Shown piece after piece: positions 8,276 to 17,389 of a stretch of 51,736 bases of DNA. Source of the DNA: Candidatus Cloacimonadota bacterium (GTDB taxonomy: Bacteria; Cloacimonadota; Cloacimonadia; Cloacimonadales; JAMOQM01); assembly GCA_027064005.1 (NCBI GenBank), contig JAMOQM010000051.1:1-51736 (forward strand). Direction: 5' to 3'. The stretch's first letter is position 1. Every line of letters starts with the position of its first letter. A program made the position numbers and the translations under genes. The notes under the pieces are model-generated. The model was not told the origin of the DNA and ran no database searches. It saw nothing but the letters and a program-made list of their open reading frames with translations.

Positions 8276-9843
8276 TAGACAAACACCGCCGTAATTTTCT
8301 TTGAAATTCCTTCCACAACTTTGGTCTCAAATTTCTTATTTTTATTGAAATTATAAATCAACATGTATCCCTCGTTCAAACCATAAGAATCCAAATAATC
8401 ACATAATTGCTCAATCCCATCGGAAAGATATTTTTCTCCATACCAAATTTTGAGTTCTATAACATATCTTTTGTCATTATAAGTTATGACCAAATCCATT
8501 TTTCGGTCTTCAGCGGTAACATTTTCTTTAAATAAAAATCCCTTCCCGTTAATAATTGGACGTAAAAATGACATCAATAATAATCGCCCGTTTTTTTCTA
8601 AAAATTTATTATCCTTGGAAGAATTATGTTCCTTCATAAATAGCTGAAATTTTTGTAAGATTAAGACAATGTTCAATTCATTATTTTCCGTAAATTTGGA
8701 AGAATTATATAAGTTTAAAGCCGATTCATTGGTTTTCTGTTTAGACAACATATAATCAATTATTCTAAATTCATATATTTTGTTACTTATATCACACTGC
8801 CCTGTTTTATTTTGAGAGAGAATGCCATAAATTTTCCCCTTATTAATTATTGGATCTCCAATGTTGAATCTATAATTTTCACCTTGAATTACAATATTAA
8901 AAACAAGATTATATAAATCATTATTATTTTCTAAATTTTTAGTTACATCATCAAAATTCGTGTTTGTATAAGCTCCATCAATTAAATACTTATATGCATT
9001 TTCCACATCATCAACAGTCCACGGCCGTTTATTTTCTCGTAAAATATTTTCATCGATAATCTTCCCCATTTGACTGATAAGAAAAGGATTACCGTTTGTA
9101 TAATAAAAAATTCTTTGAGCTATTTCGGAAATATTCATCAGGAAATTATGTTCATCAGCATAATCTTTTAGCATCGGAATAATTTCATCAACAGAAAACG
9201 CAAAATCAATTTCTAAATTCTCGGCAATATTCCACGGACTATTTAATTTTCTTTCCGCATCCGGACGTAATTTCAATTTTAAAGATTTTACATCGTGAAC
9301 CCCGAGAAGAATAACCGAATGAAAAGTAAGATCGTTTTCACTTTTCATCGCAAGATATTTATCTCTTAAAATTGCGAGAAAACTTATAAATACTTGATTA
9401 TTACTGGCTTTATCGACTTCATCAATTATTAAGACAACTTTCTTTTTTACTGAAGAAATCCACGTTGCAACAAATCTAGATAACTCTTTAAAACTGTGAA
9501 TGTTTCCGGCAGCTTCTTCCAGAAAATCAGCAAGTTTAGGTTGTTTAAAAAATAAACCTTTTGCAAATGTTTCTAAGACAGCCGGAGCAAATCTTTCTTC
9601 CGATTCAAAAGGGAGGTCGCCAATTCCTTCAAAACTAGTGGAAATTACCAGATAATCTTCTCGCTTTTCAAATTCTTTCTTCAAAAGATATTGCATCGTT
9701 GTTTTTCCAAATTGTCGCGGGAAATTTATAGCATAATAATATCCTTCTTCCACAAGATATTTACAGCGTGCAAATTTTTTCGAGACATCACACATATAAT
9801 GTTTTTCCGGAATACACAAACCGGTTGTATTAAATCTTTTCAT
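8275..9843 (-). CDS. AAA-ATPase / PD-(D/E)XK nuclease protein, copy A
   Basis: A 522-aa protein of the multicopy AAA_35/AAA-ATPase-like plus PD-(D/E)XK family common in Bacteroidetes, spirochaetes and related anaerobes. The N-terminus MKRFNTTGLCIPEKHYM is a family signature. Walker A-like RQFGKTT is near residue 45, Walker B VVLIIDEVDKA near 140. The C-terminal nuclease core shows RKMDLVITYNDKRYVIELKIW, i.e. the D...(E)xK catalytic pair. The biological role of the family is unknown; recombination, conflict or mobile-element functions have been proposed. It is preceded by AGAGGGAGAA and ATG. Residues 1-284 and about 397-522 equal copy B, while the middle differs completely at DNA level. It is a cargo-type insertion in the glycan cluster. 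Confidence 0.85.
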   Translation of the reverse strand: MKRFNTTGLCIPEKHYMCDVSKKFARCKYLVEEGYYYAINFPRQFGKTTMQYLLKKEFEKREDYLVISTSFEGIGDLPFESEERFAPAVLETFAKGLFFKQPKLADFLEEAAGNIHSFKELSRFVATWISSVKKKVVLIIDEVDKASNNQVFISFLAILRDKYLAMKSENDLTFHSVILLGVHDVKSLKLKLRPDAERKLNSPWNIAENLEIDFAFSVDEIIPMLKDYADEHNFLMNISEIAQRIFYYTNGNPFLISQMGKIIDENILRENKRPWTVDDVENAYKYLIDGAYTNTNFDDVTKNLENNNDLYNLVFNIVIQGENYRFNIGDPIINKGKIYGILSQNKTGQCDISNKIYEFRIIDYMLSKQKTNESALNLYNSSKFTENNELNIVLILQKFQLFMKEHNSSKDNKFLEKNGRLLLMSFLRPIINGKGFLFKENVTAEDRKMDLVITYNDKRYVIELKIWYGEKYLSDGIEQLCDYLDSYGLNEGYMLIYNFNKNKKFETKVVEGISKKITAVFV

Positions 9844-9867
9844 TTCTCCCTCTAATATTTTTATTCA

Positions 9868-11430
9868 TTAGACAAACACCGCCGTAATTTTCTTTGAAAT
9901 TCCTTCCACAACTTTGGTCTCAAATTTCTTATTTTTATTGAAATTATAAATCAACATGTATCCCTCGTTCAAACCATAAGAATCCAAATAATCACATAAT
10001 TGCTCAATCCCATCGGAAAGATATTTTTCTCCATACCAAATTTTGAGTTCTATAACATATCTTTTGTCATTATAAGTTATGACCAAATCCATTTTTCGGT
10101 CTTCAGCGGTAACATTTTCTTTAAATAAAAATCCCTTCCCGTTAATGATTGGACGTAAAAATGACATCAATAATAATCGCCCGTTTTTTTCTAAAAATTT
10201 ATTATCTTTGGAAGAATTATGCTCCTTCATAAATAGCTGAAATTTTTTTAAAATAGTTAAAACATCCAATTTACCGTTCTTTATAAATCTTGCTGAAGTA
10301 TATTTCTCTCCGGGAGATGTTCTCGCTTTAGAAAGCAAATAATTTAAAATTCTGAACTCATATATTTTATTACTGATATCACATTGTCCATCAATGTTTT
10401 GTGAAAGAATACCATAAGTTTTACCTTTAATAATTACCGGATCTCCTAAATCAAAAGGAAAAATTTCACCTTCAATAACTATTCTCTCGGTTACTTTTCT
10501 CAAATCGGAATTGTTTTCCAAATTTTTATACATATCATCAAAATTGGTCGTTGTATAGCCAAGATTAATAATATATTTATATGCATTTTCCACATCATCA
10601 ACAGTCCACGGCCGTTTATTTTCTCGTAAAATATTTTCATCGATAATCTTCCCCATTTGACTGATAAGAAAAGGATTACCGTTTGTATAATAAAAAATTC
10701 TTTGAGCTATTTCGGAAATATTCATCAGGAAATTATGTTCATCAGCATAATCTTTTAGCATCGGAATAATTTCATCAACAGAAAACGCAAAATCAATTTC
10801 TAAATTCTCGGCAATATTCCACGGACTATTTAATTTTCTTTCCGCATCCGGACGTAATTTCAATTTTAAAGATTTTACATCGTGAACCCCGAGAAGAATA
10901 ACCGAATGAAAAGTAAGATCGTTTTCACTTTTCATCGCAAGATATTTATCTCTTAAAATTGCGAGAAAACTTATAAATACTTGATTATTACTGGCTTTAT
11001 CGACTTCATCAATTATTAAGACAACTTTCTTTTTTACTGAAGAAATCCACGTTGCAACAAATCTAGATAACTCTTTAAAACTGTGAATGTTTCCGGCAGC
11101 TTCTTCCAGAAAATCAGCAAGTTTAGGTTGTTTAAAAAATAAACCTTTTGCAAATGTTTCTAAGACAGCCGGAGCAAATCTTTCTTCCGATTCAAAAGGG
11201 AGGTCGCCAATTCCTTCAAAACTAGTGGAAATTACCAGATAATCTTCTCGCTTTTCAAATTCTTTCTTCAAAAGATATTGCATCGTTGTTTTTCCAAATT
11301 GTCGCGGGAAATTTATAGCATAATAATATCCTTCTTCCACAAGATATTTACAGCGTGCAAATTTTTTCGAGACATCACACATATAATGTTTTTCCGGAAT
11401 ACACAAACCGGTTGTATTAAATCTTTTCAT
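9868..11430 (-). CDS. AAA-ATPase / PD-(D/E)XK nuclease protein, copy B
   Basis: A 520-aa tandem paralogue of the next gene downstream, 24 bp away. It has the same RQFGKTT Walker A, LIIDEVDKA Walker B and MDLVITYNDKRYVIELK nuclease core. Copy B starts 20 bp after the stop of the GT2 gene and has its own ribosome binding site (CGGAGTAATA). After its stop come 15 bases (ATGAATAAAAATATT) identical to those that follow copy A, so the duplication unit ran slightly past the gene end. The central segment, about residues 285-394, is only moderately similar to that of copy A although short anchors such as KTYGILSQN and GQCDISNKIYEFRI are shared, which suggests the same fold with a changed surface. Confidence 0.85.
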   Translation of the reverse strand: MKRFNTTGLCIPEKHYMCDVSKKFARCKYLVEEGYYYAINFPRQFGKTTMQYLLKKEFEKREDYLVISTSFEGIGDLPFESEERFAPAVLETFAKGLFFKQPKLADFLEEAAGNIHSFKELSRFVATWISSVKKKVVLIIDEVDKASNNQVFISFLAILRDKYLAMKSENDLTFHSVILLGVHDVKSLKLKLRPDAERKLNSPWNIAENLEIDFAFSVDEIIPMLKDYADEHNFLMNISEIAQRIFYYTNGNPFLISQMGKIIDENILRENKRPWTVDDVENAYKYIINLGYTTTNFDDMYKNLENNSDLRKVTERIVIEGEIFPFDLGDPVIIKGKTYGILSQNIDGQCDISNKIYEFRILNYLLSKARTSPGEKYTSARFIKNGKLDVLTILKKFQLFMKEHNSSKDNKFLEKNGRLLLMSFLRPIINGKGFLFKENVTAEDRKMDLVITYNDKRYVIELKIWYGEKYLSDGIEQLCDYLDSYGLNEGYMLIYNFNKNKKFETKVVEGISKKITAVFV

Positions 11431-11450
11431 TATTACTCCGTTTTGATGAA

Positions 11451-12395
11451 TTATCTTTTAATCAATTTGTAATTTTTAAATCCGCCGATATGATTTCCAT
11501 TTAAAAGATTTTGCTCTAAAATTGTTAAAAAACGATATTTTAGTTTTTCGTGTTTATGAAGTTCTCTATTTGGATTAGGCTTTCCGGAATATTGCAATTT
11601 ATCTTTCCAATTCATTCGAGAAATCATCTCTGTCATAACTTTAGGATGAGTTTCAGTAAAAACCGCTAATTTGTTCAAAGGACCGTAATCAAATTCCGAA
11701 GGAGTGTTTTTATACATTTCTTCAACTTTTTTATTCCCTTTATGAACCGTATCTAAAGCTTTTTTCTTGTTAATCATCAAATGTGGAGGTCTCACCCATC
11801 CATAATGAAAAATATACGCATCAACAGTCGCGACATTTAATTTATGAGTACCTTCTTTTTGGCGATAATTAATTCCGTCAAAATTAGGAATTCTTCTAAA
11901 AGATTGAGCCGATTCCCAAGAATGAATATCTTTATTATTTCTAATAATTCTAATCTCATTCGGATACCAACGATGAGAAATATGATAATGCTCGTAATCT
12001 CCCCAAAAATGACGATATTTAAAAAGAAGTCCTTCCACTTCTTTATCATCAAGTAAATCCTGACATCTTTGTTTTATAATTGGAAGATATTTTTCATGTA
12101 CAACTTCATCTGCCTGAAGATAAAATAACCAATCTCCGCTACAAGCATTTTTTGCAATATCTGTTTGATGAGCATTTTCCATACCACGCGGATATTTTTC
12201 CAAATCCCATTCCGTATCGATTATTTTTATTTTAGGATCGTTTATTGCTACAATTTTTTCTCTTGTATTATCATCACTTTTTCCAACAGCAACGACAAAT
12301 TCATCGCAAATCGGCAAAATTGATTTTATTGCTTCTGTAATCGGATAGTATAATTTTATTCCATTTTTAACGAACGAAAACCCGCTTATTTTCAT
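11451..12395 (-). CDS. Glycosyltransferase family 2 (GT-A)
   Basis: A 314-aa GT2-like enzyme. FSFVKNGIKLYYPITEAIKSIL and CDEFVVAVGKSDDNTRE form the donor-binding region (an altered V.DGSSDDT loop), and WLFYLQADEVVHEKY carries the metal-binding acidic site (QADE in place of DxD). HRWYPNEIRIIRN and HYGWVRPP are conserved blocks of the subfamily found in LPS and surface-glycan clusters. It overlaps the ABC exporter gene upstream by 4 bp (ATGA), so the two are coupled; the AAA/nuclease pair follows 20 bp later. The acceptor and sugar are unknown. Confidence 0.78.
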   Translation of the reverse strand: MKISGFSFVKNGIKLYYPITEAIKSILPICDEFVVAVGKSDDNTREKIVAINDPKIKIIDTEWDLEKYPRGMENAHQTDIAKNACSGDWLFYLQADEVVHEKYLPIIKQRCQDLLDDKEVEGLLFKYRHFWGDYEHYHISHRWYPNEIRIIRNNKDIHSWESAQSFRRIPNFDGINYRQKEGTHKLNVATVDAYIFHYGWVRPPHLMINKKKALDTVHKGNKKVEEMYKNTPSEFDYGPLNKLAVFTETHPKVMTEMISRMNWKDKLQYSGKPNPNRELHKHEKLKYRFLTILEQNLLNGNHIGGFKNYKLIKR

Positions 12396-14299
12396 TTATT
12401 CCTCTCATTTTCTTTTTTAACATTAAATTGCAAATTATAAAGTTCTTGGTATCTTTGGCAATTTTTTAGTAAATAATCATTTGTCCCCACATCTAAGATT
12501 TCTCCTTTATCCATAACCACAATTTTATCGCTTGAAAGGATAGTTGAAAGTCTGTGAGCAATAACTAATACTGTTCTGTTTTCCGTAATTTTGTCAATTG
12601 CAGCTTGCACTTTTTGTTCTGAATCTGTATCTAAGGAACTAGTTGCTTCATCAAAAATTATTATTTCAGGATTATTTAGAATTGATCTGGCGATACAAAT
12701 TCTTTGACGTTGTCCACCCGACAAATTTGTTGCTTTTGATGATAAAACTCGCTCGTATTTCCCCGGTAGATTTGAAATAAACTCGTGAGCGTTTGCAATT
12801 TTAGCTGCTTCAATTATTTGTTCTAAAGGTATTTCTTTATCAGCACCATATTGAATATTATTTCTTATTGTATCTGAAAAGAGAATTGATTCTTGAGTTA
12901 CGACTCCAAACATTTTTCTTAACGATTTTATCTCCATTTTTGTTATTGGAATTGAATCTATTAAAATCTCACCTTCATTCGGGTCAAACATTCTTAAAAG
13001 GAGATTAATTAAAGTTGTTTTTCCTGAACCTGAACTTCCGACAAAAGCTACTTTTTCACCTTTGTTTATCATTAAATTAATATTTTTTAAAACTAAATCT
13101 TTATCGTTATATGAAAAAGAGAGATTTTTAATCGCCAAATATTTATCAAAAGATTTTTTCTTAATAGGATTTGAAACCTCGAAAACCTCATTTTTTTGTT
13201 CAATAATATCATAAATCCTATTTAAAGAAACCAAGGCTTTTTTGATATTTGTATAAGCTTTTGTAATTTGTTTGAAAGGAGAAAGCATTGAAAAAGTTGT
13301 TAACAAAAACGCCATAAAACTTCCAAAAGTAAAAGAATCCTGATTGGTTAAAACAGCTTTTCCGCCGATTAGCATTATAAATGAACCGACCAAAATCGTA
13401 ATAAATTCACTAAAGGGCATATTTATGGCAGAATATAATTGAGCTTTTCTCCAAAATTTAAAATACCGATTATTTAAATCATTAAATTTTTTATTCTCAT
13501 AATCTTCTTTAGCAAAAATTTTTACAATCATGATATTATTTAAAATTTCTTCAATATTACTAAAAAGACTCGAAAATTGTTTTTGAATTCTTTTCGCATA
13601 TTTCTTTATTTTTGCACCGAGAAAATTTAAGCCCACCGCAAAAATCGGTAATATAGCTAAACTTATAATAAATAACCGACTATTAATTAATAACGCAATT
13701 CGCACTAAAACTAAAATAGAGAAAACATCGCGAATAATATTAACGGTAGCCATAATCAATTGGGAATTAACGATTTCTACATCATTAATAATTCTTACCA
13801 AAGAATCACCTACTTTATTTTTACTGAAAAAAGCTGCCGAAAGATGAGTGTATTTGTAAAAAATCTTGTTACGTAAATCTTTAATTGTTTTACCGCGAAG
13901 GTTTATAAACATAACTTTATTAAAATAATAGGTTAAATTCTTGAGAGTAAACAAAACAATAATTGTTACCACGATAAATTTAAGCAAGACATAAGAATCT
14001 GTTGATTTCATAATGTCTTCATAATTTATCAATAATGATTTATACGTAGAAAGATCAAAAGAAATTTTATGTACCTCAAAAAAGAGATGTGTTTGGTAAA
14101 TTATTGCGTGTAAAAAATCATTGGTATTTTTATACAATACCCCACCATCTTTAGGTGTAAAAACATAATCCAAAAGTGGTTTGACTAAAGTAACATTTAC
14201 CCCGCTAAACAAAGCGTAAATAAAAAGACTTATTACACCTAAAAGCATATAAATCCAATTTTTAAAAGCAATTTTATATAAACTTATTAATCGATTCAT
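12392..14299 (-). CDS. MsbA-type ABC exporter, fused permease and ATPase
   Basis: A 635-aa half-transporter expected to dimerise in the inner membrane and flip a lipid-linked substrate such as lipid A-core or a glycolipid. Residues about 15-340 are the ABC transmembrane type-1 domain with several long hydrophobic spans. The ATPase domain has Walker A FVGSSGSGKTTL near 420, a Q-loop, signature NLSGGQRQRI near 530, Walker B IIIFDEATSSLD near 550 and the H-loop VIAHRLST. The length is slightly above MsbA (about 580 aa) because of an extended loop between the first two membrane spans (about residues 35-110). Context with LPS-core transferases and an EnvC-like gene favours an MsbA-like role, but peptide or drug export cannot be excluded. 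The symbol is left empty for that reason. Confidence 0.85.
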   Translation of the reverse strand: MNRLISLYKIAFKNWIYMLLGVISLFIYALFSGVNVTLVKPLLDYVFTPKDGGVLYKNTNDFLHAIIYQTHLFFEVHKISFDLSTYKSLLINYEDIMKSTDSYVLLKFIVVTIIVLFTLKNLTYYFNKVMFINLRGKTIKDLRNKIFYKYTHLSAAFFSKNKVGDSLVRIINDVEIVNSQLIMATVNIIRDVFSILVLVRIALLINSRLFIISLAILPIFAVGLNFLGAKIKKYAKRIQKQFSSLFSNIEEILNNIMIVKIFAKEDYENKKFNDLNNRYFKFWRKAQLYSAINMPFSEFITILVGSFIMLIGGKAVLTNQDSFTFGSFMAFLLTTFSMLSPFKQITKAYTNIKKALVSLNRIYDIIEQKNEVFEVSNPIKKKSFDKYLAIKNLSFSYNDKDLVLKNINLMINKGEKVAFVGSSGSGKTTLINLLLRMFDPNEGEILIDSIPITKMEIKSLRKMFGVVTQESILFSDTIRNNIQYGADKEIPLEQIIEAAKIANAHEFISNLPGKYERVLSSKATNLSGGQRQRICIARSILNNPEIIIFDEATSSLDTDSEQKVQAAIDKITENRTVLVIAHRLSTILSSDKIVVMDKGEILDVGTNDYLLKNCQRYQELYNLQFNVKKENERNK

Positions 14300-14380
14300 T
14301 ATTCCAACCTTTTTTTAATTATGACAAAAAAAATGCATTTATGTGTCAAACAAAATATCTTAATATTTTTGAGATACAAA

Positions 14381-15466
14381 CTATTTATTTTCTAAATATT
14401 GAGAAGGATTTACCGGTTTTCCTGATTTTCTAATTTCAAAATGAATTTCCGGTTGATTCACCGCACCACTTATTCCAACCTTTCCAATCACTTGACCTTT
14501 AATTACATCATCACCTTTTGAGATTAAAATACTTCCGCAATGAGCATAAATTGTTTTAAAACCGTTTAAATGATCGATAATTATTAGATTTCCCATACTA
14601 TTAAACCATTCACAAAAAACAATTTTTCCATTATCAACCGCTCTAATATTTGCACCTTCATTTGAAGCAATATCAACTCCATTATTTTGAAATTTTATTT
14701 TACCTTTTTTAATCAAACCGAATTGTTTAATAATTTTACCTTTCACCGGCCACGGAAGTTTAGATGAAGAAAACTTATAAGATTTTGAAGAATTTTTACT
14801 CATTAGATGGGCAATTAACGCCGATAGCTGTTTTACTTGATTATGAAGTTGAGCAATTTCTTTTTGCGAATCCGTCATTTTGCCAAGAATCTTTTTCTTT
14901 TCGGAATTCAATTTAGAAATTTTATGAGAAAGACTAGCTATTTTTTGGCGATATTGTTTTTCTTTCAATTCTAATTTTTTATATTCATTTTTTTCTTTAT
15001 TGAAATTCTTGTCATAACTTTTAATATTTATTTTTAATTTATCAATATCTATTTTTGATTTATCGACAAAAGAATTCAAAAAGAAAGTATCCTCATTTTT
15101 ATAAAAATATTTATTCAAATAGAGATGATAAAATTCCTGATTAAAATTATAGGCGATTACATTCAATTGTTTCTCCGTTTTAATTTTATTCTCTAAATAC
15201 TTTTCCATATTTTTCTTTGATATTTTTTTCTTCTTTAAGATTGTTTTAGCTTTTTGAAGATTTGATTGCTTAATATTAGAAATTTTCCCAAGCTGATTTT
15301 TTACTTTTTTCGCTTTCTTTTCTGTTTTTGTTTTCAAAGATTCCAATTTTTCTATTTCCGCTTTAATAATTTTTAATCTATTCTTTTTTATTGAGATGTT
15401 TTGTCCAAAAAGATTTACACTTAGAAAAAAAAAGACGATCCAAAAAAATGTAATGTTTTTTTTCAA
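14381..15466 (-). CDS. EnvC/NlpD-like murein hydrolase activator (coiled coil + degenerate LytM/M23)
   Basis: A 361-aa secreted protein. It has an N-terminal signal peptide (MKKNITFFWIVFFFLSVNLFGQ), a long lysine/glutamate-rich coiled coil at about 25-225, then a LytM (M23) domain at about 245-358. The zinc-ligand motifs are altered: the usual HxxxD is NNGVD (first His replaced by Asn), and the usual H-x-H reads EIHFEI (first His replaced by Glu). YAHCGS is kept. This combination is known from EnvC-type proteins, which do not cut peptidoglycan but activate amidases at the division site. It begins 12 bp after the HD-GYP gene and lies 81 bp before the exporter, so it is part of the cluster. Confidence 0.82.
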   Translation of the reverse strand: MKKNITFFWIVFFFLSVNLFGQNISIKKNRLKIIKAEIEKLESLKTKTEKKAKKVKNQLGKISNIKQSNLQKAKTILKKKKISKKNMEKYLENKIKTEKQLNVIAYNFNQEFYHLYLNKYFYKNEDTFFLNSFVDKSKIDIDKLKINIKSYDKNFNKEKNEYKKLELKEKQYRQKIASLSHKISKLNSEKKKILGKMTDSQKEIAQLHNQVKQLSALIAHLMSKNSSKSYKFSSSKLPWPVKGKIIKQFGLIKKGKIKFQNNGVDIASNEGANIRAVDNGKIVFCEWFNSMGNLIIIDHLNGFKTIYAHCGSILISKGDDVIKGQVIGKVGISGAVNQPEIHFEIRKSGKPVNPSQYLENK

Positions 15467-15478
15467 AATTTTAAATAA

Positions 15479-17134
15479 CTATTTATGGTAAATATTTTTA
15501 ATTGCATCAATATCGACATCTTCTTTTTTATATTTGACATTAAAGAATTTCTCAAAATATTCAAAGATATAATTACTATCTATCAAAACATCCAAAATAC
15601 TAGAATCAATTTCATTATTGCTTGCCATTTTTGCCAAAATTGTTAAAGTTTCCATGATTGTCTTACCTTTTTTATAAGGTCTATCCGTAGCAGTTAAGGC
15701 TTCAAAAATATCGGCGATTGCAATAATCCTAGCCGGAAAAGGAATTTGCTCTGCCGTATAGTGAAAAGGATAACCTTTACCATTCAATTTTTCATGATGT
15801 AAAGAAGCATAAATCGGGATATTTTTGTATTTTTTCGGGAAAGTTAATGAGGATAAAATATTGTAGCTGGTTTGAGCGTGTTCCTGCATTTTCCCAATTT
15901 CATCTTTAGTGAGCGTACCTTTCCTTACCGATAATTTTTCATATTCATCATCTGTTAAAATCCGATATTCTGTATCATTAGAGAAATATCTAAATTTATA
16001 TATTTCCTCTAATTCTTGAACAAATTCATCGCTCATAAATTCAGCTCCGCTGTTCATTATATTAATAAAAACTTTAAATATTTCAATCTCTTTCACTATT
16101 TTATCAAATTTTTTTAAAGGTTCATTTTTCAGTTCAGCAATTTCTTTATCCTTTTTCACAATATTGATAATTAAGTTACACCTTTCTTCAACAACAGAGA
16201 TTCCATCAATAACCGCCTCTAACTTTGTTGATTTATCCATAATAAATTCCGGAGTAATTATTTTCCCAAAATCATGCATTAAAGCAGCTAATCGAATTTC
16301 TTGAATTTCATCTTGAGAAAATGTTTTATTTGGGAAAATCTTTTTATCATTTTGAATAACGTTCACTAATTCTTTGGAAATAACCCCAACTCTTTGGATA
16401 TGAGCACCGGTATATTTTGATTTCCGGTCAATAGCCTGAGCAATAGATGAAACAAATTGAAGAATAAGACTTTCCAACCCTTTAATTAATTGGCGGTTGT
16501 TTAAAGCAATTCCAGCTAAAGAAGCCAATGAGTTTATGACATGAATATCTTCATTGGAAAAAACATCAATTTCGCCATTTTCATTTATTGGATTTATCAA
16601 TTGAATTACACCAATTACATCATTTTCATGACTTTTTAGCGGTAAAGCCAATACCGATTTCGTTCTATAATTATTTTTTTTATCGTATCGTTTTGTTCCG
16701 GTAGTTACAAATTGAGTTTGTTTATAAATATCATCATAACACTTAATTTCTCCGGTATGAGCAACATAAGCAGCTTGAGTCTTCATCAAAGGAGAAGAAT
16801 TCTCGTCAAATAAAGGAATTGGCATCCAATTCAAATTTCCTTTCAAACGAGAAAGATTGATCTCTAAAGTTTTGTTATAGACAACTTCAAAATTCAAATA
16901 TTTTTTATTCTCAGAAAGCGTATAAATTGTTGCTCCATCAGCATTTGTAAAAAATAATGATTCCTGAAGAATCATATCAAAAATATCATCCAATTCTTTT
17001 TTTGAGGAAAGTGAAAGTCCAATTTCAGTCAATCTATCAATATGTTTAAATTGTCGTTTTGAAAAAGTATTTATTTCTTTGACTACATTATTTAGCATCA
17101 GATTCAGTTTTTTATTACTACTCAGATTAATCAT
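15479..17134 (-). CDS. GAF domain / HD-GYP domain protein (putative c-di-GMP phosphodiesterase)
   Basis: About 551 aa. The GAF domain (about 40-215) senses an unknown ligand; the HD-GYP domain (about 225-520) is predicted to hydrolyse cyclic di-GMP. The HD pair is in LMHDFGK near residue 290, and the HHEKLNGKGYP motif near 455 is the full HD-GYP signature, followed by IIAIADIFEALTATDRPYK. An insertion of about 100 residues between the HD and GYP parts is longer than usual. ATG 17134 is preferred to ATG 17146, because GGAG lies between the two and serves as ribosome binding site. It is first in the minus-strand envelope cluster, a position that would let c-di-GMP signalling be tied to surface-glycan synthesis. 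Confidence 0.85.
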   Translation of the reverse strand: MINLSSNKKLNLMLNNVVKEINTFSKRQFKHIDRLTEIGLSLSSKKELDDIFDMILQESLFFTNADGATIYTLSENKKYLNFEVVYNKTLEINLSRLKGNLNWMPIPLFDENSSPLMKTQAAYVAHTGEIKCYDDIYKQTQFVTTGTKRYDKKNNYRTKSVLALPLKSHENDVIGVIQLINPINENGEIDVFSNEDIHVINSLASLAGIALNNRQLIKGLESLILQFVSSIAQAIDRKSKYTGAHIQRVGVISKELVNVIQNDKKIFPNKTFSQDEIQEIRLAALMHDFGKIITPEFIMDKSTKLEAVIDGISVVEERCNLIINIVKKDKEIAELKNEPLKKFDKIVKEIEIFKVFINIMNSGAEFMSDEFVQELEEIYKFRYFSNDTEYRILTDDEYEKLSVRKGTLTKDEIGKMQEHAQTSYNILSSLTFPKKYKNIPIYASLHHEKLNGKGYPFHYTAEQIPFPARIIAIADIFEALTATDRPYKKGKTIMETLTILAKMASNNEIDSSILDVLIDSNYIFEYFEKFFNVKYKKEDVDIDAIKNIYHK

Positions 17135-17178
17135 TTTTTTCTCCATTATAAAATTTCTTTATCTCAAAAAAAATCTTA

Positions 17179-17209
17179 ATTATTATTTTTTTTACAGCCT
17201 TTATGTCAA
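17179..17209 (-). promoter_or_regulatory. Candidate promoter for the envelope cluster
   Basis: On the minus strand there is TTGACA (17204-17209) and AATAAT (17179-17184) with a 19-bp spacer, about 50 bp before the HD-GYP gene. The -35 match is perfect; the spacer is longer than ideal, so this is a weak call. Confidence 0.35.
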
Positions 17210-17389
17210 ACAAATTATATCCTGTGATTAATAGATAGAGAACCTTTTCCTGAATATAATTTTTGATATTATACTTTTTTACTTAGATATTTTCACCTTT
17301 CCCTGAAAAATAAATTTACATATCTTATTCTAAAATAAAATTTAGTTTAGTTTTCAAAAATTTGTAACGATAGAGAATTAGGAGTAAAA

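Larger units (their letters stand above)
8275..11430. repeat. Tandem direct duplication with a replaced central block
   Basis: Two repeat arms with an offset of 1593 bp. Positions 8990-9843 and 10577-11430 (854 bp) look identical base for base. Positions 8261-8654 and 9854-10247 differ at only three sites near their inner end (8554, 8614 and 8629 against 10147, 10207 and 10222) apart from spacer-edge bases. Between them, 8655-8989 and 10248-10576 (335 and 329 bp) are strongly diverged. All observations are by eye from the sequence. Confidence 0.9.

Noticed and set aside
8275-11430. AAA/nuclease pair as a transposon
   Set aside because: No terminal inverted repeats, target duplication or transposase were seen, so it is described as a tandem duplication only.
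17341-17373. Sigma-28 promoter before the FlgN-like gene (AACGATAG)
   Set aside because: No TAAA element at the proper distance, so it is only a partial -10 match.
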